From Adenophora triphylla var. japonica (Eukaryota > Streptophyta > Magnoliopsida > Asterales > Campanulaceae): a stretch of 64,000 nucleotides of DNA. Within the stretch, counting starts at the first letter, position 1. Every line of letters begins with the position of its first letter. This document shows, piece by piece, positions 1 through 10,286 of this stretch. A program made the translations under genes and the position numbers. The stretch is from contig JAFEMH010001298.1 of assembly GCA_022495995.1 (NCBI GenBank), forward strand, positions 62,001-126,000, written 5' to 3'. The notes under the pieces are model-generated. The model was not told the origin of the DNA and did not search any database. It worked only from the letters and a program-made list of their open reading frames with translations.

Positions 1-361
1 GAAATGCAAAGTTGGATAAGACCAGACTCAAGTGCAGTTAAGTTAATGGAGCACTATCACTAAGAATAACCAGAATAATCTGTTCTCGGTCACGATCGAA
101 TTGTACGACACTTCAATCTAAGTTCAATTTAATTTCATCTTTGATAATTCTCAAATAACGAGTCATTTAAGGATATTTTAAACGATTTTGATCACTTATC
201 CATTTTACTCGTAAATTCAAGTTGCACGTAATTTCAGTCTTTAAAATAACGTGAATACACTGGCCCAAAATTTCTGAGTTACTACCGCAACCTGAAATGC
301 TGATCTTTGACATTGCCTCCCCAGCCAATAGTTAGTTATGTACTTATTTATTCATCATAAG
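1..361. other. AT-rich intergenic sequence
   Basis: No open frame, repeat end or structured element was recognised here. It is flanking sequence of the first MITE. Confidence 0.5.
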
Positions 362-625
362 TACTCCCTCCGTCCCTATATGTTTGTCCCATTTTTCCTT
401 TTTCTTTGTCCCAAAAAGTTAGTTTCATTTCCAAAATTAAAGCTTCAAAATCACTAAATTTTCAAAACTTGTAACATTTAGGGACGGAGTATTACATAAC
501 GGCGGTGTATATTATCAATAATTTTCAAAGCGTTCGTAAAAATAACCAAAATTAAAGCTTCAAAATCACTAAATTAAAATGTTTGAAAAGTCAAATGGGA
601 CAAACATTTAGGGACGGAGGGAGTA
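362..625. mobile_element. Stowaway-type MITE with internal duplication
   Basis: Both ends carry the inverted repeat CTCCCTCCGTCCCT / AGGGACGGAGGGAG and sit between TA dinucleotides, the Stowaway (Tc1/mariner-derived) signature. No coding capacity, so mobilisation would need a transposase in trans. Inside, a 30-bp block is present twice (431-460 and 546-575), and an extra copy of the right-end motif (GGGACGGAGTA) lies at about 481-491. This suggests a MITE that acquired part of a second copy of itself. Confidence 0.85.
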
Positions 626-667
626 TAAGTTTATAAGGACTAAGGAGATTAATGATAGTAATTAATG

Positions 668-911
668 TACTCCCTTTGTCCAATCTGAAACGACACAAAA
701 TTTTATTTTGGGTGTCTCATTTAAAAAGACATTCAAAATAGAAACATTTTAATACTTCTTTATTCATTGAACTCACCTGTCATACTATTTCCTATCCCAC
801 TTTCTCTCTTTTATCTCAATTTTCATACTTACAACACTTACCCACTAAGCACTTTCCCTAATTTCATTGGAATACCAAATTTGTGTTTTTTCGAGTGTGA
901 CGAAGGTAGTA
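668..911. mobile_element. Diverged Stowaway-like MITE
   Basis: The left end reads TACTCCCTTTGTCC and the right end is a degraded complement (GACGAAGGTAGTA), both at TA. The interior has the 'cccactttctctctttta' type sequence seen in other MITEs of the window. The right end is poor, so the boundary is tentative. Confidence 0.5.
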
Positions 912-1361
912 AATGTCAAGTTTTGGCAGTCAGCGAATCAGAATAAAATTTAGATATTCATCACTAGAAAATAAATGCTGGCATGGTCCAAGCGGTTAAC
1001 TTAGGTTAAACCGTGAGGGACCACTATTCTTCTCCGGCTCAAACATTACAGAAGATGGTCCAACGGAGTTATAATGATACAATGTGGAGTGGTCAATGAC
1101 CCATGCAATATTTGTTTTTATTTAAAAATAAATGTACTTATCGTCAATTAAATTATTAATTAATAAATATTTGGATAAATCCAAACTCATTTTCAGCAAT
1201 TATACAAATATTTGTGTTCTACTCTTGATTTGAAGAAAAAAATTATTCTAATAAAATTGTGACCCGTAGGCCGTAGACGTCCAATTGACCTGAATTAGTA
1301 GATAGTCACGTTACATATTATCTCTTATCAATTGTCACACATTATTATAATTATAGTCATA
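912..1361. other. Unannotated AT-rich stretch
   Basis: Nothing supported: no long frame, no element ends, no tRNA-like fold noticed. Confidence 0.4.
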
Positions 1362-1625
1362 TACTTTCTCCTTTTTTCTATCTCAAATCGCATTAGCTTT
1401 TTATAGACGACGCACCGATTAAGGAAGAATGATATAGAAAAGAGGTGTTGAGAGAATGGGTTGGGAGAATAATAAGTGATTGATAATATGAGTATAAAAA
1501 TAAAATACGAGAGAGAATGAGTGAGAAAAATAGTGAAAATAATTTGTCATTTTGGATTATCTGATTTAAAGTGGAACGGATCAAAAAGAAAATAAGTTCA
1601 ATTTAAAATAAGACGGTACTCCGTA
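1362..1625. mobile_element. Degenerate Stowaway-like MITE
   Basis: The left end TACTTTCTCC and right part AAGACGGTACTCCGTA are damaged versions of the family ends. The interior (ACGAGAGAGAATGAGTGAG) is the same as in better-preserved MITEs at 9915 and 22935, which supports the call despite poor ends. The short minus-strand open frame across it is a by-product of this low-complexity sequence. Confidence 0.5.
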
Positions 1626-1647
1626 TCTTGGTAGCAATATTTAAGTG

Positions 1648-2182
1648 TGATGCGATTGTGAACAATGGATTTGAGCTTGAACAGTGAATTAGGCCCAACG
1701 TGGCGAAATGGGCCAAGTGGATCAAATACGTATAAAATGTGTATTATAAGTAAGCCCATGTTGATGAGGCGACAAAAATAGTGACGACATAAGTAAGCCG
1801 TAGCGTGAGAGTAAGCATTAATCGAGAAGTGCCCCATTGGTGGTTAGTGGCATGCTTTGATATGATTAATAGGCGAGAATGTAGCGTGAGTAGAAGAGGG
1901 GATTTGCGACAATATGAGGCTTGTCACTTTCCTTGGGGTTGTCGCTTAGGCGACAAGCGTGACAGGTGAGTTTAAATGATTGATAGGTCGCCACGTGCGT
2001 ATCCCACTATAATCGTCAAAATGGTGTGATGTGAAAATGTGAACAGTGTTTTCTCACTAACTTTGGGGTGGTTGGCACCTTGCTTGGATGGTTGACATGT
2101 GTCCACCATGCGCAAGGCACATGGTGCATGAAAGTATATAAGCCTTTGAAAAAACGTTATTTGTAAGTTCACATACTCTCTC

Positions 2183-2250
<68 letters not shown>

Positions 2251-2448
2251 AAAGTTTTCGTTATTATCAGTTTGTTATCAGTCACTTATTCTCACGTTGG
2301 AGGGGTTTTGCTGGAGCCATCTCCGGCCTAATTTACGTCCGTGCTTGTGTGTATGTGACCATCTGATTATTCGAAGAGGAGCAGTCGGAATATTCATTTT
2401 CCTGTTCAAGCCCAGTTTCTGTGCAACCCGTTTGACGATTTAGCATCA
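1648..2448 (+). repeat. Solo LTR, family A, with perfect TSD
   Basis: An 801-bp LTR starting TGATGCGATTG and ending TAGCATCA, flanked by the 5-bp duplication AAGTG (1643-1647 and 2449-2453). It aligns in order with the copy at 5286-6007: start, GTATATAAGC TATA region, the CTCACG-GGAGGGG motif and the end. No PBS, PPT or coding sequence is attached, so it is a solo LTR left by unequal recombination. It contains a (CT)n expansion just downstream of the putative transcription start. Confidence 0.85.
2187..2248. repeat. (CT)31 microsatellite
   Basis: Uninterrupted CT dinucleotide run inside the family-A solo LTR. The copy at 5286 has a short pyrimidine stretch at the same place, so the run expanded within the LTR leader region. 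Confidence 0.95.
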
Positions 2449-2622
2449 AAGTGAAAACAAATGGAATGGGCGACAAAATTAAATGTTTTTTGTATGAGAG
2501 ATAAAAGAAAATGTTAGAAATTGGAATATTCTTCAAAAGATATCGGTCGCTAACTGTATAATCTTGTCGTCATTACCAAATCTGAGACTGTGAGAGAGCG
2601 ACGCCGCCCAAGTAAAATATAG

Positions 2623-2802
2623 TACTCCCTCCGTCCCTGAAAGATTGTCCCATTTGCTATTTTGACTTGTCCCAAAAAGTATGTCCCATTTTTAAACTTA
2701 GGCATGAATGTTAATGCAAATCTACTAAGGTCTGAAGGTGAAGGCTTTTCGCTAATAATCGAAAATGTCACAAGAGCCAATCTTTTAGGGACGGAGGGAG
2801 TA
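2623..2802. mobile_element. Stowaway-type MITE
   Basis: About 180 bp, TA-flanked, with near-perfect terminal inverted repeats CTCCCTCCGTCCCTGAAAGA and the complement of CTCCCTCCGTCCCTAAAAGA. The short open frames on both strands here are shadows. Confidence 0.9.
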
Positions 2803-3336
2803 CAAACTACAAAGTCCACCCTCTGCATTTCCTTCGGATCTCATCATATGTTAATTTGGGCATATATAACGTAGGTAGACAAATAAATTATTTTATCTTT
2901 CATGTGAGACCACGACTGCTAACATTTAATTCTATTTTGTGAGTATGCTAAACAAATTTTATTAATAAAAAAATTATTATTTTTAATATTAAATTGTGCT
3001 TTTTCAAATGGAACACTGATAAAAAAAAATTCTTAACAAACAAGATGGATGAAGATATACAATTTGTTATGAAATCAGGAACTAGTTCATTAATATGTCA
3101 TGAAGCTGTCTTTGTGGATTTGGATTTGATGTCGGTACGGTCACACTCAAAATCCAAAATTTTTTCTATACATTACAACAACAACAACAACAAAGCCTTA
3201 GTCCCAAACTAATTTGAAATCGGCTTACATGAATCATCATATATCATCGTGTGAAAGGTTGTTGAAAAAAAATAAAAAAAATAATAAAATTAAAAAAAAT
3301 AATAATAATAAAAAAAATAATAATAATAAAAAAATG

Positions 3337-3410
<74 letters not shown>
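3337..3410. repeat. (AAT)n microsatellite
   Basis: About 24 uninterrupted AAT units, preceded by A-rich imperfect AAT sequence from about 3267. It lies in the 3' UTR of the minus-strand LINE. The 'poly-isoleucine' and 'poly-tyrosine' frames here are not genes. Confidence 0.95.
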
Positions 3411-4063
3411 TGAGCATGCAAAAGTGTCGAGTTGAAATGCTGCAGTAAAGCGTCACGATAAGATTGGCACCCACATTCTCAATGAGACTGATTCAATTAG
3501 AACAAGGCCCAAGGCCCATCTCAAACATTAGTCGACTAAGCCCATGGTCCGACCTACCAGGTCCCGACCTAACTTAGTCCGACCTCATGATCCATACTAC
3601 AATTCGGGTACGAACCATGCTCTGCAGACGGTCGGGTCGACCATTCCACGAGTGGCGACCTCGACCTAAATTAACAAATGACGACCCGACACTTCTGCCG
3701 GCATATTTGGTTAAACAATTCTCATAACCACATCCCTCAAATCGGGGACCGTTATAGATACGTGCCCACGACAGTAGCTGCAGCTACAATCTCGGAGGAC
3801 ATGTTGCCTCCCAAAAATACATCACTTTTTCCTATAAATACTTCATCACTACCAAACGGTGAAAGGTAACTGCCATTTTGTTATCGGAATTCACTATTCA
3901 ATACTTTTTGAGCTATAATATACCGTTATCTTACTCTCACGCCCGAGTGTCTTCGTCGAAGACACATCCGGCTAGTCGTGGGTTACGATTTGTGTCAAGG
4001 AGCCGGGTGATTAATCTTGCCACGTGGAAGATTATTGATAAGCACAATTCTACGGCAAAGATC

Positions 4064-4064
<1 letters not shown>
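3411..4064 (+). repeat. Solo LTR, family B (same family as gypsy element G1)
   Basis: A 654-bp LTR starting TGAGCATGC and ending AAGATCA, flanked by ATAAT on both sides (3406-3410 and 4065-4069). The target is a microsatellite, so this TSD alone is weak. The length equals that of the G1 5' LTR (26998-27651), and both share, in order, GGCCCA-rich start, GTCCGACCTAC, GGTCCCGACCTA, the CTATAAATAC TATA region, TTACTCTCACGCCCGAG and the TTGATAAGCAC end. No internal region is attached. Confidence 0.85.
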
Positions 4065-4097
<33 letters not shown>

Positions 4098-4139
4098 AAT
4101 AAAAAAATAAAAATAAATAAATAAATAAATAAAAAATAA

Positions 4140-4811
4140 TCAGCCCTCCACATGGATTTTTGCCCTCCACTCCGACCTCTTCAACACCATACTTTCATCC
4201 AATCCAAGTAAACTCATATCATTTTCAATCACTCTAATCCAAGTTTGTTTGGGTCTTTCCCTACCCCTCGCCATTTTATCATTTCTCCACTGTTCCGGCC
4301 TCCTAACCGGTGCATCACTCGGTCTCCTTCTCACATGTCCAAACCACCTCAGACGATTTTCCCTCATTTTATCCTCAATGGATGCAACTCCTACTTTACC
4401 TCTGATCACCTCATTTCCCAATCGATCATTTCTTGTATGACCGCACATCCATCGAAGCATACGCATCTCCGCCACATTCATCTTATGCACGTGACACTGT
4501 TTCACGGCCCAATATTCGGTGTCGTAAAGCAATGCCGACTTAATTGCCGTGCGGTCGAATTTTCCCTTTAATCTATTGGGCATGCCGCGATCACATAGAA
4601 ACCCTGTGGCACTCTTCCACTTCAACCAACCTGCTTTAATCCTATGAGCCACATCACCATCTAATTCTCCATCCTTTTGGATAATGGATCCAAGATAGCA
4701 AAAAAACTCAGAAGCTTGGACAATCTTTTCATCAAATGTGACCGCCTCTGCCTCCCTACTTCCAACTCTGCTAAACTTACATTTCAAATATTCAGTCTTG
4801 CTTCTGCTTAT
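4140..4811 (-). pseudogene. RTE-type LINE reverse transcriptase, C-terminal fragment
   Basis: An open frame of about 220 codons matching, from memory of the family, the C-terminal part of plant RTE polyproteins. It has the region IIQKDGELDGDVAHRIKAGW, then a segment around HKMNVAEMRMLRWMCGHTRN, then ENRLRWFGHVRRRP and a final WRAKIHVEG. The endonuclease domain and the catalytic RT palm are missing because the copy is 5' truncated, so it cannot encode an active enzyme. No internal stop is present, which suggests a fairly young copy. The residues just before about 4811 do not fit the family and mark the truncation point. The overlapping plus-strand frames at 4245-4571 are shadows. Confidence 0.85.
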
Positions 4812-4847
4812 GTCACTATAATAACTAACGTTACAATAATGTTTCAC

Positions 4848-5285
4848 CTTTACGGATACAATGTAACTGATACTTCTAAAAATATCATCTATATTATTAT
4901 ATATATTTTTTTAAATTATAATTTTTATTAGATAAATGATTTAATCTAATAAAATAATGTGTTTTGAAATGCTAGAAATTGTAATCGGTGGGTAAACATG
5001 TACCCTAGATGGCCTTTGTAGTAAGAAAGAAAATTGCATTGAATGCCAATATGTCCTGTCCTGTCCTTTGCAAGCTCTAAAGGGCAACATTAATCTAGGA
5101 AATGCTCCAATTACGACCCGACCCCAAATCCGAAAGGCATACCCCAAAGGTCTAAGGTCATTGTTTGTCGGAGTTACCACTTAATTTAAAAAATTTAATT
5201 GTGAGATCGTGATTAAACAATTTTTGCACATATAAATTTGGATAATACTACAAGCTGACAGAATCGAACTCAATATCTTGTGTTC
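4848..5285. other. Intergenic sequence between LINE and solo LTR
   Basis: No gene seen. The minus strand near 5255-5275 holds GAGTTCGATTCTG, similar to an RNA polymerase III B box, but no A box or SINE body was recognised. Confidence 0.4.
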
Positions 5286-6007
5286 TGATGTGATCGTAAA
5301 AAATGGGCATGGGGCTCGACCTGTTAGTATGTGGCCCAAGAGACAATTATGGACCAAGACCCATAATAATAGGCCTAAGGACAGTAAAAGATTGCCGGCG
5401 ACTTCCTTATGTGTACGAGTGAGAACCCTCCGATGAGAATCTCATTAAAGTCAGTCATTTTGGGATGATGGCATACGTTTTAAGGCCGACTTCTCGCCTA
5501 GTATGTGTCTATCTGCGAGCACCAAGAGATGTCGCCACGAGATGGTTGTCGCCGTGGGCGACATCAAGGTCATTAACTACAGTGCATAGGTCGTTAATGT
5601 CGTTATAAGTGGGGCCCACTGTACCTGTCAAAATGATTAAAAGCTGTTAGAGAAAAAGTTGACGGTGCCCCTTGTGGATGGAGACATTTTTCACGATGAT
5701 TGACATATGTCCCTAGCATGTGACTTGCACAGGTTGTGTGAGAGTATATAAGCAACCTTAAAAATATCATTATGTAAGTTCATCTTGTTCTTTCTTTTGC
5801 ATCTTTCTTCCAATTTTCACTGCCTTCGTTTGTTATTTTTGACTTGTTAACTTACTCTCACGCCGGAGGGGTAACATCGTAGACACCCCCCGGCTTAGTT
5901 GACGTGTCTTGCATGCGTGTAGGAAGCAAACGGAGAAGACAACCGGAGAATCCCCGTTTTCCTTGTTCAGTCAGTCTTAGTGCAATCATTTTGGCTTGGT
6001 AGCATCA
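5286..6007 (+). repeat. Solo LTR, family A, TSD decayed by transitions
   Basis: 722 bp, starting TGATGTGATCG and ending TAGCATCA like the copy at 1648-2448. Flanks are TGTTC (5281-5285) and CGCTC (6008-6012), which match except for two C/T differences, as expected for an old duplication after deamination. Includes GTATATAAGC (TATA region) and the CTTACTCTCACGCCGGAGGG motif. Confidence 0.8.
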
Positions 6008-6690
6008 CGCTCAAATATCATGTTAAATTACCCCACTTCATATAAAAGCTTAAATATCGCTTTACAATATATATTAATTGTTCACATTCTCCCATCTACC
6101 TTTGAATGTGAAATATCGGGTAGAGGGTTTGTTTATTTGGTGAGCAATCATCCATCACCACTTTCTTTTCTTGCAGGACGCTCCAAGAAAAGGAAATGGG
6201 CATCACCACTACACTTGTTCCTTTTGTCCATTTTGGGATAATAAAGTGAATTTATTTGTTCTTTTCGCAACTATGATAATTATCATAAAAATTGATCTAA
6301 AAAATTTATATTCTGAAAGTAAATAACAAGAATTATACGATAATTTTCATCTAAAATCAATATTTTTAAAATAATTCTTAAATAATTCAAAATAGTTATT
6401 TATTTTCGGATCAAGGGAGCATCATTCTTTTAATTAATTGATCAATAAAAATTATTTAAATTTAATAATGCCACGAATATACCAAAAATTATCTATCGTC
6501 CAATTAAAAGAAACAATTTGATAAATTTGCCGCTAAACATAACCAGCAAGGCAGCAAGTAGACGGCCCTGGCCAGCAAACAGGCTTTTCTCATGTATAGA
6601 TCACAAAAACTAACTCGGTCCCACACACCCCCTCCAGTTCCGTACCATGGCCCATACAGCAGCTGTACGCTACACCATCCCCATGCCCGC
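6008..6690. other. AT-rich upstream region of the At5g65660-like gene
   Basis: No coding sequence supported. From about 6300 to 6480 it is AT-rich; from about 6530 it becomes more GC-rich and pyrimidine-rich toward the promoter, as expected of a proximal promoter. The minus-strand frame at 6504-6728 is not supported. Confidence 0.45.
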
Positions 6691-6700
6691 TTTATAAATA
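6691..6700 (+). promoter_or_regulatory. TATA box and pyrimidine-rich 5' leader of the downstream gene
   Basis: TTTATAAATA lies about 215 bp before the chosen ATG. It is followed at 6767-6804 by a run of CTCTCT pyrimidine sequence typical of plant 5' UTRs. Transcription would start near 6720-6730 by the usual TATA spacing (inference). Confidence 0.6.
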
Positions 6701-6907
6701 ACAGACTCACATCCTTGCAATTTCCCAAACCATCCTCAGCCCAATACCCAAGCTAAAAAAAAAAAAACCTCTCTTTCTCTCTCTAGAACCTCTCTCTCTC
6801 TACAAAGACAGAGAAGAACAGTTTTGGGTTCGCCCATCTCATGAGACGAGGAAGAAGAATTCGGGAATTATCGTCTACCACTGCAACAGCATCGACAAGC
6901 TACTCTA

Positions 6908-7644
6908 ATGGCGACGGAGACTCCTTACTATGCACCGCCACACGTGGACCCATCCCGACCGTCGCTGGGTTTCCCTCTAGGCACCGCGCTCCTCTTGATC
7001 ATCATTTTCAGCTTGAGCGGTATCTTCTCCTGCTGTTACCACTGGGACAAGCTCCGTTCTCTCCGTCAATCTTTCTCCGATGGCACCGAGGAGGACGATG
7101 ATGGCCCCACCAAACCTAAACCAACCCACACGGTAATTAATTTAATTACTAAATTACATATACTCCCTTCCTCCTTCCTCCGTCCCATGATAATCCGTAA
7201 AATTATCCTTTTTGGACGTCTCACAATAATTTGCACTTTTCCAAAATGGAAATGAGACACACTTCTCTCTACTCACAACCATTATCCACTTACTTCATTT
7301 TCTCTCTCCTACTCAACCATCTACACTCACAACACATCACTTTTTTCACTTTTCTCCTTAATTCTCGCGCCGCCCAAAAAAATATATATTTTCCTGGAAC
7401 GGAGGGAGTAGTAGTGGTAAATATATATATCTATGAAATTAAAATTTATTAACAGAAATTTTTGATTTTGCAGAATTCAAATCAGAAGCAAAATGAAAGT
7501 TTGCCGGTGATAATGCCGGGGGACAGGATTGCGAGGTTCATAGCATTGCCGTGTCCGTGTGAGCCAATGCGTGAAGAAAAGATTGTAATAGAGGTGCAAA
7601 AGCCACCTTATAAGCCCCCACAAATTGCTGTCCCTTTGTATTAA
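6908..7644 (+). CDS. Small single-span membrane protein, At5g65660-like (2 exons)
   Basis: Exon 1 is 6908-7132 (75 codons, phase 0, ending ACG|GTAATT). Exon 2 is 7474-7644 (TTTTGCAG|AAT to TAA), giving 131 residues. The N-terminal third has SLGFPLGTALLLIIIFSLSG, a transmembrane segment (residues about 21-41), followed by FSCCYHWDKLRSLR and an acidic EEDDD linker. Exon 2 is proline-rich (PCPCEP, KPPYKPPQ). This order matches, from memory, the Arabidopsis protein At5g65660 annotated as a hydroxyproline-rich glycoprotein family protein of about 136 residues; its biochemical role is unknown to me. Start chosen because the family N-terminus is short and begins just before the membrane segment. An overlapping out-of-frame ATG lies upstream at 6841. 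A MITE occupies most of the 341-bp intron. This is the only host gene I am confident of. Confidence 0.88.
7161..7410. mobile_element. Stowaway-type MITE in the intron of the At5g65660-like gene
   Basis: TA-flanked, left end TACTCCCTTCCTCCTTCCTC then CGTCCCATGA, right end GGAACGGAGGGAGTA. It fills about 250 of 341 intron bases; donor and acceptor lie outside it. Interior has the CTCTCTACTCACAACCATTA-type sequence of the local MITE subfamily. Confidence 0.85.
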
Positions 7645-8263
7645 AAAATTCCACCGTTAAGTTGAGCCGGAGTAGATCTCAATTTCAAGTGGCTGTACTT
7701 TCTTCTACCTGTACAGTACGAACAATTTTTAGCCGACAACAAATCTCAATTCGTTATACATGCTATACTATAGTCTGTACACTTTCTATCGGTATACTTA
7801 TTGTTATGACATTTTTGTAAATATTTGAAATTTTGCGCATGCTAGGTTTATAGCAAAAAAATATTTTGTATATCAATCTCAAAAGGTTCTAAATGACAAT
7901 GTTAAAGCCTAACGGTTATGAATTGACAAAAATATTTGAACAAGTTATAACCAATAAACCTTTTAAATATCAAGCTTAAATGGTTCTAGATAACAATATT
8001 AAAGATTTATTCATAAAAATGTCACTGCACGTTTTCTAATAAGTTCCTGTTATTTAAAAAAAAAGTCATTGAGAATTTAAAAACATGTTATTCCTAATCA
8101 GTAGAAAAAATGCGTTTTTAGTAGAGTTCTAAACAAATTGGCAATAAATAATTAATGTCCAAATTATATCTATTTTATTTTATTTTATAGTATGATCTTG
8201 ATATACAAAAGTAACTGAAATAATGAGATTATTGCTATTTATTTTGAAACTGATGAAAATATA
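7645..8263. other. 3' flank of the gene; no further gene seen
   Basis: AT-rich. Should contain the 3' UTR and poly(A) site; several AATAAA-like hexamers are present but none is distinctive. A 30-bp sequence at 8205-8234 recurs at 8712-8741. Confidence 0.45.
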
Positions 8264-8545
8264 TACTTCCTCTGTTCTATTGATAGCTTCACTTTTTGTC
8301 AAAACGGGTGTCCCGTTAAAAGCTTCATCTTTTCTAAAATGGCAAAGAATCTTTACTATTTCACCCACTCATTCTCTCTCCTATTTCACTTTTATACTCA
8401 CAATACTTTTCAAATTTACTATTCCCTCCACTCATTCTTTCTTCTATTTTACTTTTACATTCACAACATTTTCTCTACTTACCTTTTTTTTTAATTTGCC
8501 TGTCATGCTCAAAATGGTAAAGCTATAAACGGGACGGAGTGAGTA
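8264..8545. mobile_element. Stowaway-type MITE
   Basis: Left end TACTTCCTCTGTTCTATTG, right end ACGGGACGGAGTGAGTA, both at TA. Interior carries CCACTCATTCTCTCTCCTAT, the complement of the subfamily interior seen at 9915-10192. The open frame at 8223-8528 is fortuitous. Confidence 0.8.
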
Positions 8546-8840
8546 TTCATTATTATGGAAGGACAATATTCATTTTATCCCTAATATAAAATTCGTTCTA
8601 ACCAAAAAAAGGGATCCTAGGACAGTACCACATAATTAATCACACATTGAAAACACTATGGTTAATTTAACATAATTTGCACTTGTATCTATTTATGTGA
8701 TCAACCCTAACACAAAAGTAACTGAAATAATGAGATTATTGTAGCGAGTTGGTCAATGCATAGTATTTATTTCGTGTGTATGATGAGGGGAGTATCCAGG
8801 ATTTTGAAATCGCGTGAGATTGATATTTAAAAAATATTGC

Positions 8841-9514
8841 TGAACATATCAAAAGTGTCGAGTTGGGCTCAGCGAGTAAAGCCCAATCATTTATCCATTA
8901 TTGCCACCATGTTCTCTGTGGGATAGGTCCAGACATCACTAGGCCCAAGGCCCATCGTCAGGATCAGTCGACTTAAGCTCATTGTCCGACCTACGAGGTC
9001 CCGACCTAGTTTGGTCCGACTCTACGATCCAAACTCTCGTTCGGATACGATCCAGCTCTACTCATCAGTCAGATCGACCTATATCATTGGACGACCTCGA
9101 CCTACCAAGTAAACGTCGATCTAACAAGCGTCGACCTAACATTAAAAGGCGCACGTGCTTGGACCTTTTTGTAACGGGTCCCCTATAATTCCGGAGCCAT
9201 TACTGGACACGTTCTCACAATCTGCAACTAACCCACAAATCTCGAAGCTCATGCAGCCTCTCCTAATATACCTCACTCATCAACAATAAATACTTCATCA
9301 CTACAACGGTTATAAGGTAACTGCTATTTTGTTATCAGAATTCGATTATTCAATACGTTTTTGCTCTCCAATCATCAAATACTTACTCTCACGCCCGAGG
9401 GTCTAAGCCGGAGACACATTCAGCTAGTCGTGGGTTCTGATTTCAGGTCAAGAAGCTAGGTGATCAGTCCTGCCACATGAAGGAAGATTGATAAGCACAT
9501 TTTCTGCGGCATCA
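8841..9514 (+). repeat. Solo LTR, family B
   Basis: 674 bp, TGAACATATC to GGCATCA, collinear with the copies at 3411-4064 and 26998-27651 (AAGGCCCATCGTCAGGATCA, GTCCGACCTACGAGGTCCCG, ACTTACTCTCACGCCCGAGG, TTGATAAGCAC). Flanks ATTGC / ATTCT match imperfectly, consistent with an old insertion. It appears to have landed next to or within a copy of the dispersed fold-back repeat (8790-8840 resembles 11424 onward). Confidence 0.8.
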
Positions 9515-9637
9515 ATTCTATAGTCATGTTTCCTACCCAAATAATATAAAGTTTAAATGTTCGTCTTTGTGTTTTCCATTCATCTTAATACTCCGTATAA
9601 AATATTTATATTTATTTCTATTTGTCTCAAAATAAAT

Positions 9638-9865
9638 ACTCCCTTCCCTTGGTTCTAAAATTGTCTTTTTATTTTTTTATCGTTAATACAAAGGAAATTT
9701 GAATTGTAAATTTAGGTTAATTATCTTAATAAAAATTAGTTATATCAATAATAAGTTTTAAATTTTCATTATGATAATTAAATTAACGTTAAATTATTGC
9801 TGAAAGTACTTTTGTATAACTTTAATAAAAGAAATTGAGAAGATTATTTTTAGACGGAGGGAATA
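9638..9865. mobile_element. Diverged Stowaway-like MITE
   Basis: Left end TACTCCCTTCCCTTGGTTCT, right end TTTTTAGACGGAGGGAATA. The subterminal parts (TCTAAAATTGTCTT and complement of AAGATTATTTTTAGA) pair with each other. Confidence 0.7.
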
Positions 9866-9914
9866 TATATTTGGGAAAGAAGATAATACTAAGACTCCGT
9901 ACATCATTCCATTA

Positions 9915-10192
9915 TACTCCCTCCGACCCATCTTTTTATAGACTTTTGGGGTTTGCACGAGAATTAAGGAGGAAATATTATATTGAAAATGTGGTGAGTG
10001 TGAAAATAAAATAGGAGAGAGAATGAGTGGAGAGAATAGTAAATTATAATGGTGATGTGAGTATTAAAATAATGTAGAAGAGAGAATGAGTGGAGGGAAT
10101 AGTAAAGATTCTTTTCCATTTTATGAAAGTATATATTATTGTGGGACGCCCAAAATGGAAAGTTTATATGTTATTGTGGGACGGAGGGAGTA
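9915..10192. mobile_element. Stowaway-type MITE with internal near-duplication
   Basis: TA-flanked, ends TACTCCCTCCGACCC and GGGACGGAGGGAGTA. Inside, GAGAGAATGAGTGGAGAGAA (about 10017) recurs as GAGAGAATGAGTGGAGGGAA (about 10081), so part of the interior is duplicated in tandem. Confidence 0.85.
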
Positions 10193-10286
10193 TGAGTAGT
10201 CTCTCTAGTTAGAAAGGTGAGCGAAATAATGTTGAGAAGGAAAAAATAAAAAAAAATTAAATAAAAATAAAACAACTAATACAGTT

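Larger units (their letters stand above)
3175..4815 (-). mobile_element. 5'-truncated RTE-type LINE, interrupted by a solo LTR
   Basis: Read on the minus strand the element runs from a truncated reverse transcriptase frame (4811-4140) through a 3' UTR to a tail of TTG repeats (seen as ACAACAACAACAAC on the plus strand, 3175-3195). The tail is preceded by the plant RTE 3'-end sequence (complement of CCTTAGTCCCAAACTAATTT). Between ORF and tail lie AAT/AAAT microsatellite sequence and a family-B solo LTR (3411-4064) that inserted later. 5' truncation is typical of LINE retrotransposition. The upstream boundary is estimated from where the protein similarity starts. Confidence 0.7.

Noticed and set aside
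3214..3474. Poly-isoleucine and poly-tyrosine frames
   Set aside because: Produced by the (AAT)n microsatellite.
5250..5285. Possible SINE with a B-box-like GAGTTCGATTCTG (minus strand)
   Set aside because: No A box, body, poly(A) or target duplication was found; the match alone is weak.
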